Shown: positions 38,801-50,800 of the stretch, one piece after another
How positions within the stretch are numbered: position 1 is the first letter of the stretch
Layout: the number at the start of each line of letters is the position of its first letter
Assembly (NCBI GenBank): GCA_034401795.1
Contig: CM067369.1
Span: forward strand, 90,820,579-90,884,578
Length of the DNA: 64,000 nt
Reading direction: 5' to 3'
From: Chaetoderma sp. LZ-2023a
Taxonomy: Eukaryota > Mollusca > Caudofoveata > Chaetodermatida > Chaetodermatidae
Position numbers and translations under genes: made by a program
The notes under the pieces: model-generated
The model's input: only the letters and a program-made list of their open reading frames with translations
Told to the model about the DNA's origin: nothing
Databases searched by the model: none

Positions 38801-41800
38801 GAGGCCGGTTCCGTCCAGGACGGAATCAACCTCCATATTCTCCACCTGCGGCTTCACGGGCCGCAGCAACCTCTCCTCCTCGGCCTCATCGTCTTCAGAC
38901 TCCGAAGAGCCGTCACTAGACGAATAAACCGTGGAGCCGTCCTGGCGGACGGCTCCCACACCTGACGGACCGGCCACCGCTACTGGACCACCCGGAGGTG
39001 GCCGCAGAGAGACAGAACCCGTCTGGCCGAAGCCAGACGGACCCGCCAGGGGGCCGTACGAGACGGCCCCCTCGGTAACCAGTCCAGAATCCTGTCCGAA
39101 GACAGGATCCGTACCAGGCATGGGGAGAAACTGCCCCCCAACCTTTGGTAGCAGGGACGACACCAGCGTGGGCAGAACGCTATGCAGAAAACCCTGCATA
39201 GCCGGACCAAACCACGCCGGCGGTGCCATCTCCGCCACCTCCAGCTGGGGACGTGGAGCACCCCCACCGGCCGAACCGGGCGCTCCACGATTTCCTCTCG
39301 GACCGCCTGACCCCGCGTCAGACCCAGCCAAGTCCTTCTGGGCAAGGAACTTAACCATCGTTTCGACGGACCACACTGCACAAACATTACACCTATGATC
39401 TATATTACACAGGGCACACCTAAAACAGACATGGTCCTTGAACATTACACGGACAAACTTATGGCAGTCGTCACATGATGGCGGGGCTGGCTTGGCCTAT
39501 AAAATAAGCACAAACCTACAATAAACAAGCGGAACGAGACACGGATGGAAGGCAGACAATTAATTTTCAAATATTTTGACTCATAAATTAACCGTAACCT
39601 CCCGCACCCCACCCCGCCACGTTACAACAACGATCGCATTGACTATGACGACAAGAACGCGGCGGGCACAACACACCCATAATAGATCCTACAGGATGTG
39701 TAACGGCTCCAGGAATCATATCGCATAGCATTCAGGGTATATTTACTAATCAATATAAATTATACTCCTAACGAACGCAGCACGATATGTGAAGAAAACA
39801 ACAAAATGTATAACAACTGCTGTCTCACACGGTAAAACCGCAGACCACGCATCTACTCAAGAATTTTGAAACCACCGATCATTGCAAACCGATCGTGATC
39901 GCACGTAAACTTGATCATTCTAAAGTTTCCGGTACCATTTTTTAGTACGCAGCACCCAGAATAAGATGCGCGAATTAATGAAAAAAAAATTTTCTTCACA
40001 TAAACATCCGAGCGACCGGGTGTGACGTCACCCGCTCGGATTCTACAGAGAACGACGTCAGCCGATATTCGTGTTAGAAATACCGTAGCAAACACCTATT
40101 TTCATATCTGCCGATCGCCTGTTTGGGTTTAAAGAAGGCGATCGTCTGGCATATATCGTTGCTAGCACACGTCCCAGATTCTATGGGGTTAGAAATTGGA
40201 ACATGCGACACAACGAAATTTAGAGACCTAAGTCTTTTAACTATGGATATAAAGAACAATACAACCTGGTTGTCTTGGGCGGTATTCTCCATAGTCCTTA
40301 GTTATCCTTTCAGAACACACAAACTATCACTGATTAAAGACTTAGATTCTTTTAAAAAACACTAAAATCCTTAATGCGAAAAGCATGTATTGCACTTGTT
40401 GCTATGCAAACAAGAATGAGCTCTATGGTAAACGGGTACTCGGCAGTGGGGAGCCGGGTACCCGGTTCCCAGGAGTCGGTAAAGCTTTCTAAGTCTATAA
40501 TCCTAGAGCCGCTGTCAGGGCCAGCTGTATATCAGAAGTAACAGAATGGTGAGTATTGATCGAAGGAGAAGTTATTTTATCATCTCCTGTCAATATAAGG
40601 AACCATGTGGACAAGTTTGGATCCAGTATGCTTAACCAGACTGAGATAAGAACAGATAAGTTGAGCTAAACGTAAATTTGCTGCGCCGCCGCCATCGGAC
40701 GATGCAGTGTCTTGAGGAATGTTAATTTTAATTTACCACTAGAATATCTGGCTAGATATTTGAGCCAGAAGTGGGCATTCAGTAAGCCAAAATCTAAATT
40801 TTGTTGACCAATTGTGATAAACTGATAATTAACCCTTTAATGGTTAAATTTGTTTGAGAAAATTCCAATTCCAAATTTGCTGAGCAAGAGACTATTTTTG
40901 AGAATTTAACGCTGGAATGACTGGCTCGAGAATCGAGCCAGTCATTCCACTGATAAATTCTAAAAAATAGTCTTCTCTTGGTCAGCATAAGGACATTTTG
41001 TCAGGACCACTGCAGAGGCGGCTTATGGCCAGCTTTACCGCTAAGGGGTTAAAATACAGCTGGTATATTTCATACAAATCAGAGAATCCAATATTGCCAT
41101 CAAATGAACCAGATTTTGTATGATGGCTGCCAAGCAGTCACATTACATTTCAGATTATCATGTATAATCTCTATAGGATTTCTCAATAATCCATGACAAA
41201 CACGCTCAGAATCATGCAATATATTATTGGAAAAGGCATCCAAACAGTCATACACATCACAAAAACTAAATTCCACCAACACATCACTACGACACAAGAA
41301 GGTAAGCATTGTGGAAAATTCAAATCCTTGTCCACCCGCCGTTTTAAACTACTTTGACCTTTTGGCCCCAAAATCAATATAGTTCTGCAGGACCCAAAGG
41401 GCAACGTTGGCATTCATCACAGCTCAGAAATAACTTTGAATGTTTCCAAAACAAAAACATGTTAGTTTTGAGCATGAGCATGTAAGAAATATTATGTTGA
41501 ATAGTTTTAACATAATTTAATTAGGCAGCAATATCTTCAACAGTGCATTTTATTTTGTTTTAAAAATATGTTAGGTTATTTCGGATCTCTGCTGTAGACA
41601 TAAAATGCATACATACATTTAGTTGAATGGAGCCAGTTGATGGCTTTGGTCGACTTCTTTTTTTTTTATCACTGTCATCTTCAAGGAACTGTAAAACAAC
41701 AATACCACAATGTAAAAGTATCCACAGTTATGCTACGTATATTCTATATGTATCAGTACTTGCACACTCAGACAGTCAACCCTTTATGGGTTAGCTGGCC

Positions 41801-44800
41801 TCAAATCATCTCTGCAGTGGTCTTGACGAATGTCACCTGCAGACCAAATACACTTTTAAATTTACTTAAATTTACTATTGGAATTCCTGGTTCATTAACT
41901 GGTCCAGTCTTTCCAGTGGTAAACTTCTAAATTAAGTCTTCTCTTCGGCAGCAAATGGAGATTCAATAAGCAAATATTTTGTTTCTTTTGACCAATCTTG
42001 ACCATTAACCATTTGATGACCAAATTTGGTCATTTTAATTTTCAATTTTCTCTTAGAAAATGTCAATTTGTAGACCACAAGATTATTTTGGAGAATTTAC
42101 CTCTGGAATGATTGGCTCGGTTATCGATCTAGTCATTCCAGTGGTAAATTTTCAGAAATAGTCTTCTCTTTAGTCTATACATAACACATTCCTTAAGACC
42201 ACCACAAAGGCCGGTTTGGGCCGGCTTAAGCATCAAATGGTTGAAAGGTCAACATAGCAAAGCATACTCAAAGAGATGACCATCCTTTTCAGCCGAATGA
42301 TAGTCGGCAACTCATGAACGGCATGTGCACTGATTTGCAGCAAATCAACAATGTAGTTTATGCAGATAACCGAGCCAGTCATTCCAGTGGTAAATTTTCA
42401 AAAATGCTTTTTTCTTGGTCTGTAAATGAACATGTTCTATGAAAAAACTGACTAATTCGAGGGAGAAAGGGTTAATTAAGTATCTGACGGACTAAATCGG
42501 GTCATTAATGACATAATTGATTATGGCTGTTGTGACATTGTTAAATATGACGTCATATGATTGAGAGATAAACTGGATTCATCCATTTTCATGCAAACAG
42601 AAGACAATTTTTTTTTTCACCACTGAAATGAGCGGCTTAGTTATAGAGCAAGTCATTCCAGTGATAAAATTTCAAATAATATTGTATGCGCCATAATTTA
42701 AGTCCATTCGATGACCAAGCCCCTCCCCCATAGAAACCCGTTACTCCCTTGCAAAACAAAAAACTGCAACATATGCCTCAAAATGCAGAAGGACAGATTC
42801 TTCTCTAGCTCCACACAAAGCTATCCTACAGGTCCAAGATAATAGGCAACTGTCAAACTAGAAACATAGTATACCTTCTAACCTGTGACAGATGCAACAA
42901 ACAATACGTGGGAGAGACCTCTTTCAAAGTCTGCATAGAAGAACACTTACGTTCTATCACGAATCTCTACAAAGATGAGAGATATGATACCCCAGTATAC
43001 AGACATTTCAACAAACCTAGGCATTCTAGGAATGACATGAACTATTATTATCCAGGTCTTGTCATCAGACCTTGAAGATGAAACTTCCACAAAATGGAGG
43101 AGACAAAAAGAATGCCACTGGATACACCAGCTCCACACCATGGAGCCAATAGGGATTAACCTAGCAGGGTAAGGGCCACCCATTTCCCTGGGCCAACTCG
43201 CGAACAATAGGCGGACACGCCCAGTACGTTGTTATTAACCCCCCCTATAATTAGTCCATGCCTTATTACTAGGAGACCAGTCCCTAACGTTGGGACTTGC
43301 AAAACATATTTTAGTGCATCAAAATTTGCTACATGTAGGTACATGTAGTTTCTCTTGCCTTGCATAAATGGACATTTTTCAAGACCAAGTGTTGTAAATG
43401 CTGATTTTCGTCGACTTGATGAATACAGGATTAAAGACACTTACTTCTGCTGGAACTCTCGGCGTTGGTGGTACCCATTCATGGGCAATGTATTTCTTGT
43501 GCTCGTACTTTGCACGGACGAATGATTCTAATGCTCTGATGATAATAGCTTAAGGAGAACCATTGCTACAGTACTTAAAAACAAGGCATACTGCACGCAA
43601 TACAAATCCCCTCAATTCCCACTCTTGTTGAAATGAAATGTAAGGAATTTTGCTCCATATAACTGATATGTGCTTACATTAGTGTTTGTTGTAAGGGAAT
43701 GACATAAAATTAACAGTCTAATTTTCAAGGGTGATAACTCTGGCAAATACTGGTTGAAATCTGTTTAGTCTAGCATGAGCTATTGCCCGGAAATGGTCAA
43801 ATTAACGAGGTATATATTTCCAAGGACAATAACTCCGGCAAATATGGACAGAAACTAACGAAACACAAATGTAATCTCCTTCTAAATAGTATTATTAAAA
43901 TTCTGAATTTGGTTCAAATCCATTTAGTCTAGCATGAGTTATTGCTTAGAAATGGCCAAATAAATGAAGTTTGTATATTTCAGAGGGTGACGAAAACTCC
44001 TTTGAATATTGAAAAAAAATAATGAAAAACCGAGTTGACATTCGCCTCAGTAGAATTTGGTTCAAATCTGTTTAGGCTAACACAAGTTATTGTTTAGAAT
44101 AAATAAAATTTATAATTTCAAAGGCAACAACCCTTGCAAATACTGACGAAACTAACGGAACACGAACTTGACCTTTGCCGTCTGGAAATTTTGATTCAGG
44201 GAGTGCATGGATCGATTGATGGGCAAAGCGTAGGCGGAGCTTATCTACAGGTGGGCGGGACATGGATAAAACTGTATTCCTCCATTGGGATTAGATCTTT
44301 CTATTAACCCTTGAACCCTAAAATTTTCACATTGTCTATGTCTGGAATGCCGACTTTTACTAACGTCATCACTCCGACTTTGCTTCTTGTTTTTAATGCT
44401 CATGGCAAAATGTAATTTTCTCAGTGTAAATGTCCATTTGACAACCAAGAGAAAAGTATTTTTTTGCAAATTTATCACTTGACTGTTATCAAACCAGTCA
44501 ATCCAGTGAAAAATTTACAAATACAGTTCGTGGTCTGCAAATGGACATTTCTCAAGATCATGTCAAAACAGTTTTTGGCTGACTGGAGTCAAGATAGTCA
44601 AGACATTCGGGAACAAAATTGCACATTGCATGAGTCCTCTCATGGCCTGCAAATGAACAATCTTCAAGAGCGCAACACAAGCACGTTGTAGCCGTCACGA
44701 CCATTTGTGGTTCAAACATTAACCTTTTCACATTCAAGTTGGGCAAAAATGACTTCTGCCTTGTCTGCAGTGGTCTTGTGACATATCCATTTGCAGACCA

Positions 44801-47800
44801 AGAAGACTATAATTTTTGAAGATTTATCACTGCAATGACTGCCTCGATAACTGAGCCAGTCGTACATTTTCAAAAATAATATTCTCTTGGTCTGCAAATG
44901 GGTACTTTCTATGAGAAAATTGAAATTTTTAAAGTGAATTAATTGGTTAAAGGGTAAAATTAATGGCCATATTACAATTATACAGATTCATTTTGTGTGC
45001 CCGGATGAAACATTTATACATCAGATATGCAGACACCAATGATTAACCAACAAAACAACAGCGTTACACTGACGGAATATTGGCGAAAATCTTGGCATTA
45101 TTCAGTTCCAAATGCAAATCTAGATTTGTATCAAGATCACAATGACCTTGACCACTGAAGTTTGAATGTCTTTGTGCTGCTCTGATTAGTTCAGGTAACT
45201 GAATGATCACGCTTTGAGTTCCAATAATTTGGCCAATTCATAAAGGCAAAATGAACTACGCAGAAGAATTTATGTGTAACTGTTAGTCTGCATTTTATAT
45301 TAGTCCAATGGTACAATGACCTTTGACCTCAATATCATTGTTTCATCCCCATGATACTAGGAAGCATCCAAGTTTAGTCCCAATAAGGTGAAGCTATGCC
45401 ATGATATAAGATGATACGTCGAGATAAACAAAAAACATAACAGTAAAAAATAGTTTTATACCAAGTTCAGTGACCTTGAAGTTTGACCTCATGGTCTCAA
45501 TATCATTGAACTCAATTCCATTGATATAAGGAAGCATGTGTCAAAGTTTAGTCCGAATAGGGTGAAGCCTTGCCGCGATATAAGCCGATATGTCGAGCTA
45601 AACGCAAAACTTAACAGTAAAAAGTAGTTTTATACCAAAGTCACAGTGACCTTGAACTTTTACCTCATCACCTCTATATCATTGTATTTCATCCCCTTAA
45701 TATATAAAGAAGGATGTGACCAAGTTTAGTCCCAATAGGTTGAAGCCATGCTCATATTTAAGACGATATGTTGAGGTAAATGCCAAACTTAACTGTAAAA
45801 AGTAGTTTTTACTACGGTCAGTGACCTTGACCTTTGACCTTATGATATTAATATTATTGTGCTTCATCCCTTTGATATAAGGCAGCATGTGTCCATGCTT
45901 AGTCACAATAGGGTGAAGCAATGCCGAGATATAAGATGATATGTTGAGCTAAACGCAAAACCTAGCGGGGGCTTAATATGCCTGTCTTTAATTAATTTTA
46001 ATCTTTTCAGGAAGTATAACTCTGGCAAATATTGACAGATCTTGCCGGAGCAAAATCATGACACATCGTCTCTATGTATATGTTCACTGTAAATCGAATT
46101 TCAAATGTAGGTTCAAAACTCCTGACCAGGCAAATATTTTTTGACAAATTTCACTATTTTCAGGGGTGATAATTCTCATAAATACGGATGGATCTGACTG
46201 AAACAAAATCATGACGCATCGTCTCCACCGAATACGTGCACTGGAGCAAAAATTTCAAATGTAGGTTGAGAAGTTTTTGAGAAATGGCATGGACACAATT
46301 TTTGACGCATTTTACGCATTTCAGGGAGGATAACTCTAGCAAATATTGACATATCTCAACGAAACGAAATCATGACACATCATCTCCACTTAATATGTGC
46401 ACTGGAGAAACAAGGCAAATCAATAAATTGATGTATGCTCCCCGAAGGCATACTCTGCAGAGAAACTGAATGGATAACCCCGAAGGCATATGCTTCAGGG
46501 AAAGGGTTGGAACTGTGGCTCAGACACAGAGAAACGAACTTGAAATTGTCAATATATCACCATATTAGGCCATCCTTAAAATATTGTTGGTTTGGAGTAA
46601 TGATGTTAAATCCACAATTTGGGGAGTAGGAATGATTCGGTGGGCCATGGGCCATCATTCTTTTGGTCTGGCGGGATTTGCCATAACAAACAATTTGTTA
46701 AGGACAGCTTAATAAAAGCAAAATCTAAGTTTCTCTAAATAAACACACTTAGACTTTGCTTAGCACCATATGTAAAATACATATAAAAACTATGTTCAAA
46801 ATGAACAGAGATATTTTCTGTAATAATCAATACCAAGTTTGGTGACCATATGTGAAAAAGTCTTGAAACTATGGCCCGGACAAACATTTTCTGTGATATT
46901 CAGTCGACCATGAAAAGTAGGTCATCATGACCTACTTTTGAGCTACTTTTCATACTCCGCACACCTTCTCCCTAAGATGCATTCACATACCAAGTTTGGT
47001 GACCATGTGTGAAAGTCTTGAAACTATGCCCCGGACAAACTTATATATCGTAAACAGATGGATGGATGAACGGATGGATGGACAAAGCGGCGACTATATG
47101 CTCCCACGAATTTTTTTCCAGGGAGCATAAAAAATTCCAATGTAGGTTAAGAAGTTTTTGAGATATGAACCGGACACGGATTTGCTAACAGATGGATAGG
47201 CGATAGCCAGAGACACCACGCGCCATCACATAATACAACCCGTTTTATAAAAAGTATAGTTTTATACCAAGGACGTTGAACTTTGGCCTCATGACCGTAA
47301 TATCGTTATGCTCCACCCCCGATATAACCAAGCATGTGGCCAGGTTTAGGCCCAATATAAATTTAATCTAGATTGGACGCCGACAAACAGACAAATGGAG
47401 TAACGGAACCCATTGATATATTGGCAAAGATTTTACTTTTTGGCAATAATAACAAAATGGTATATGTAATGTGTTATGAAATATGCTTGTAGGGCTGCAT
47501 TGCGACTTAAGGATACGAGTCTGACTGAGGTCTGCGGAATCCATCAGGAATCTCTGCTTCATAAACAGCGCGTGCTCGACTGTTTCCCATCTCCATCACC
47601 ATCTAAAACGACATTAATTAATGCACAGTGAAATATGTACAGTAGAGTTCATAAATAAGTTAAAATGTTTCCAAAACAACAAGAAAAACATGTTATTGAC
47701 AGGGAATCGAACCCACAACCGGCGAAAGTGCCAAGCATCATAGTCCACAAACGCTACCACCACACCAATGCTGCAAGTCTTGCTTTGCTGGCAGGGTTGG

Positions 47801-50800
47801 GGGCAATATACTCATGTAGTCGTGTACGCAAATAAATATTTTCAAGTAATTGTATGTACTCAGTACTCATGACTTTTTATGAGTACATGTACTTGTACTC
47901 AGCCTCGGCACATTTCCAAAGTACTCATACTTGAGTACATACTCTGTACTTGTACTTTTGAGTACATGTCAAGTACTTATCCATTTTTTACATAAAATTA
48001 TATGCATACTGTACTTAAATATCCTCTTCATTCAAAATTCCAGCAACTGGTTCTCACACATGGCAGAGAGGTGATATGAAATCTAGTAAATATGTGAAAA
48101 CAATTTGACTAACTTGATGCTACATGCTCAAAATTTTGAAATTAATTTGCCTAGTAATATGTTTTCATAGTGATTTGTTTTTCCCCCTGTTTTCAAACTG
48201 AATTTCTGGATGGTTGCCTGTAAAAGGGCAATTGCTGTAGTAGTTATGCTTAGGGAATAAGGTAACAAGCATTTGACACTTACACTAACAAAATATTTTT
48301 ATTTAAATTTCAAGGCTGTCATACAGGAAACCTTTGAATATTTTAAACATAAATTGACAATAAGCCCTTGTTGCTCGAGTCAGCAACTGCTTCCAGTCAA
48401 ATTAAGTTCAAAAAATTTTAAAACTTAGCTGTTAATTTGGTTTGAAATTGAATTTCTGGATGTTTGTGCTGAAATGGACAATTGAAGTAGGTATGCTAAT
48501 AGGGAATAAGATTAAACAAGTCCCTTGCATTTTAAAGGTACATAGTCAGGCAAATACATTATCTCAGATTGGTCTCTAAGCTACATGTTTATAACTCATT
48601 TCACTATCTAAATACAAGACTATCTGCGCATTTAACAACCAATGAAATGATGTACTATCACCGTTTCAGCGATCATCAAATACGGCATTTCAGCTTTATC
48701 AATCGATGATTTTTAGTCATTTTGTTCGTCTTCCCAAAAAATGGAAACGGAAGAGGGAAATCTAATGCGCGTCACGTGACGTTAATATTGGTGCTTGTAT
48801 TTCCTCATTTACTTTTGGTTTCGGTTTTAGCTTTTGTTAACGACTGATACGTCTGCTGCAAAATTATGTAATCGAACATTTATCAGTCACAACCAGAAAA
48901 TCCTTAAAACATTTCAATAATTTTCTATTCCCAGATATAAAAATTGATTCGTGAATTGGTCCACATATAATACTTATCGCGCTGGTAAGGCGATGTCACG
49001 AAAACTGATAACTCTTGACAAACTGAAATTTTGCACACGCGATTCCTACAAATGTTTAGTGATTTCTTTTGTTACTGGGATTTAACAAAATAATGAAGAA
49101 ACCATTACAGCTAAAAAGAGGATGTCAGAATAGATTTAACTTTGTTAGCGTTTTAGCATTGAGGGGCAGCTGTTGTGATATGTGTAGTTATAAGAACTCG
49201 GAAAGAGTGTAAATCATGTCAATCCTCCAGCAGCGAAGCTAGGCTTGCGCGATTTTTGCTTTGAAACATCACGATCGATTTTATTTTTAAAATCGCGATT
49301 TTCGATTAAATCGGGGGTCCAAATTCCCAAAAGTATAAACCGGGGTAATGTGACTATTTTCTAGAAAACGTTGAAATAAATGATACAAAAATATCACAAA
49401 ATTAGAACACATTTACATGCGACGAATTCTTACCATCCTACGTCTATGTTTAATGTATACATTATATCCATCATCGCGGGAGTGAAATTATTAATTGGGA
49501 CCGCTTAAATATTGTGTATAGTTTAATAAACATTATTTATTTCATCAAAATTTGAGATAAAATGTCGGCGAGAAAAAAAAATTACATGATGTATCAGCTT
49601 CCGCTTATAGCCTCCCTTTGTAGGACGAGTATAGGTCATTACCTGAGTAACGGGAAGACGCTAATATTAGTACCCGGGAAGATACTGCGCAATCCACACA
49701 CATAGGACTTTGGCTTTGTGCAGGTACGAGTGTAACGGCGTAAACTCGTCCTATAGTGCAGTTTATAGTTGCTTTCAGAATGTATGATTTACATTTAAGA
49801 GTAATCAACAGAACGCACATTTCAAAATCAAACAATCTGGAATGCTGTTGCTTTATTTTCTTTAATTTGACATGACAACCGAATCAAAAGGGAAAAATTA
49901 TTACACCGCCTGAAATTGCTAACTCTTGAATTAAAAAGAATTATGTTCACTGATTGCCTAACACTCTGCAACTAAGTATATACTTGGCATTTCACGACAG
50001 ACTCAGGGTCTGCAACGAAAGAAAGAAAATTATATGGCGATTCAACGGAGTAACTAGCTGGTTTTCTCAATGACAAAGGTGTTACCTCGCTATTGTTAGT
50101 GATTAGTAATTATTCGACACGTGCATGGCATGGCGGGATATAAACACAAGGAACACAGGCGTGAATTGATTATAATTGTACTCATGTACTGATAAAATGC
50201 GACGGAAAAGTACACACTTCAGATTTTAAAATAACATGAAATTTTTGAAGATTTTCCGATTTTTCCTCAATTACATCGTAAAAATCGTGATTTTAAAAAT
50301 AAATCGCGCAAGCCTAAGTGAAGCGTCTGAAGACAATTATCCAGAGACTAATTCATCTAAATTAAATGCAAATGTGCTCACGCACTCCACATTGATATGG
50401 GTAACTCACATACTAAATCTGGTTGAATTCCGCTCAATGGTTTCGGAAGAGTTGCATTACACTCAATTTTGTGACGTTTTGACCCACACCCTCACCCACT
50501 CCTGGGACGGGGCCAAATACAAATGGGCTCATGTACTCCACATTGATATGGGTAACTCACATACCAAATTTGGTTGAATTCTATCCAATGGTTTCGGAGG
50601 AGATGCATTACAATCAATTTCTGCAGGTAAAAATTTAACCTTCTGACCCTGCCCCAGGGGGCGGATCCAAATGTAAATAACCTCTTGCACTCCGCAATCA
50701 TATGGGTAACTCACATATCAAATTTGGTGGAGTTCCTTCTAACGGTTTCAGAGGAGTTGCGTTGCAAGTGATTTGGCCTTTTGACCCCTGTCTCGCCCGC

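Larger units (their letters stand above)
26072..40570 (-). mobile_element. Head-to-tail pair of young DIRS-like elements with end blocks
   Basis: Order on the plus strand: end block (26,072-26,375), element A (26,376-33,173), two end blocks (33,174-33,457 and 33,458-33,761), element B (33,762-40,570). A and B have the same orientation and differ at about one to two bases per hundred by eye, so the array is recent. Each element is bounded by a 45 bp perfect inverted repeat beginning ATTCTCCTTCGATCAATAC. No target duplication is seen where the array cuts the TGACCT repeat, as expected for a Tyr recombinase element. Fossil or near-fossil; lies in a SMAP intron, same strand. Confidence 0.9.
33762..40570 (-). 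mobile_element. DIRS-like element B (young, largely whole)
   Basis: 6.8 kb, bounded by the 45 bp inverted repeat. All coding parts are present and mostly open, with about three breaks. DIRS elements normally use overlapping frames for RT/RNase H and recombinase, and long overlapping frames are seen here too. Confidence 0.9.

Noticed and set aside
47690-47780. tRNA gene on the minus strand
   Set aside because: A and B boxes are present but the acceptor stem does not pair and the anticodon arm is not convincing; better read as a SINE head.
48771-48780. GTCACGTGAC, a perfect E-box palindrome
   Set aside because: A single 10-bp site inside a transposable element; expected by chance at this scale and without promoter context.
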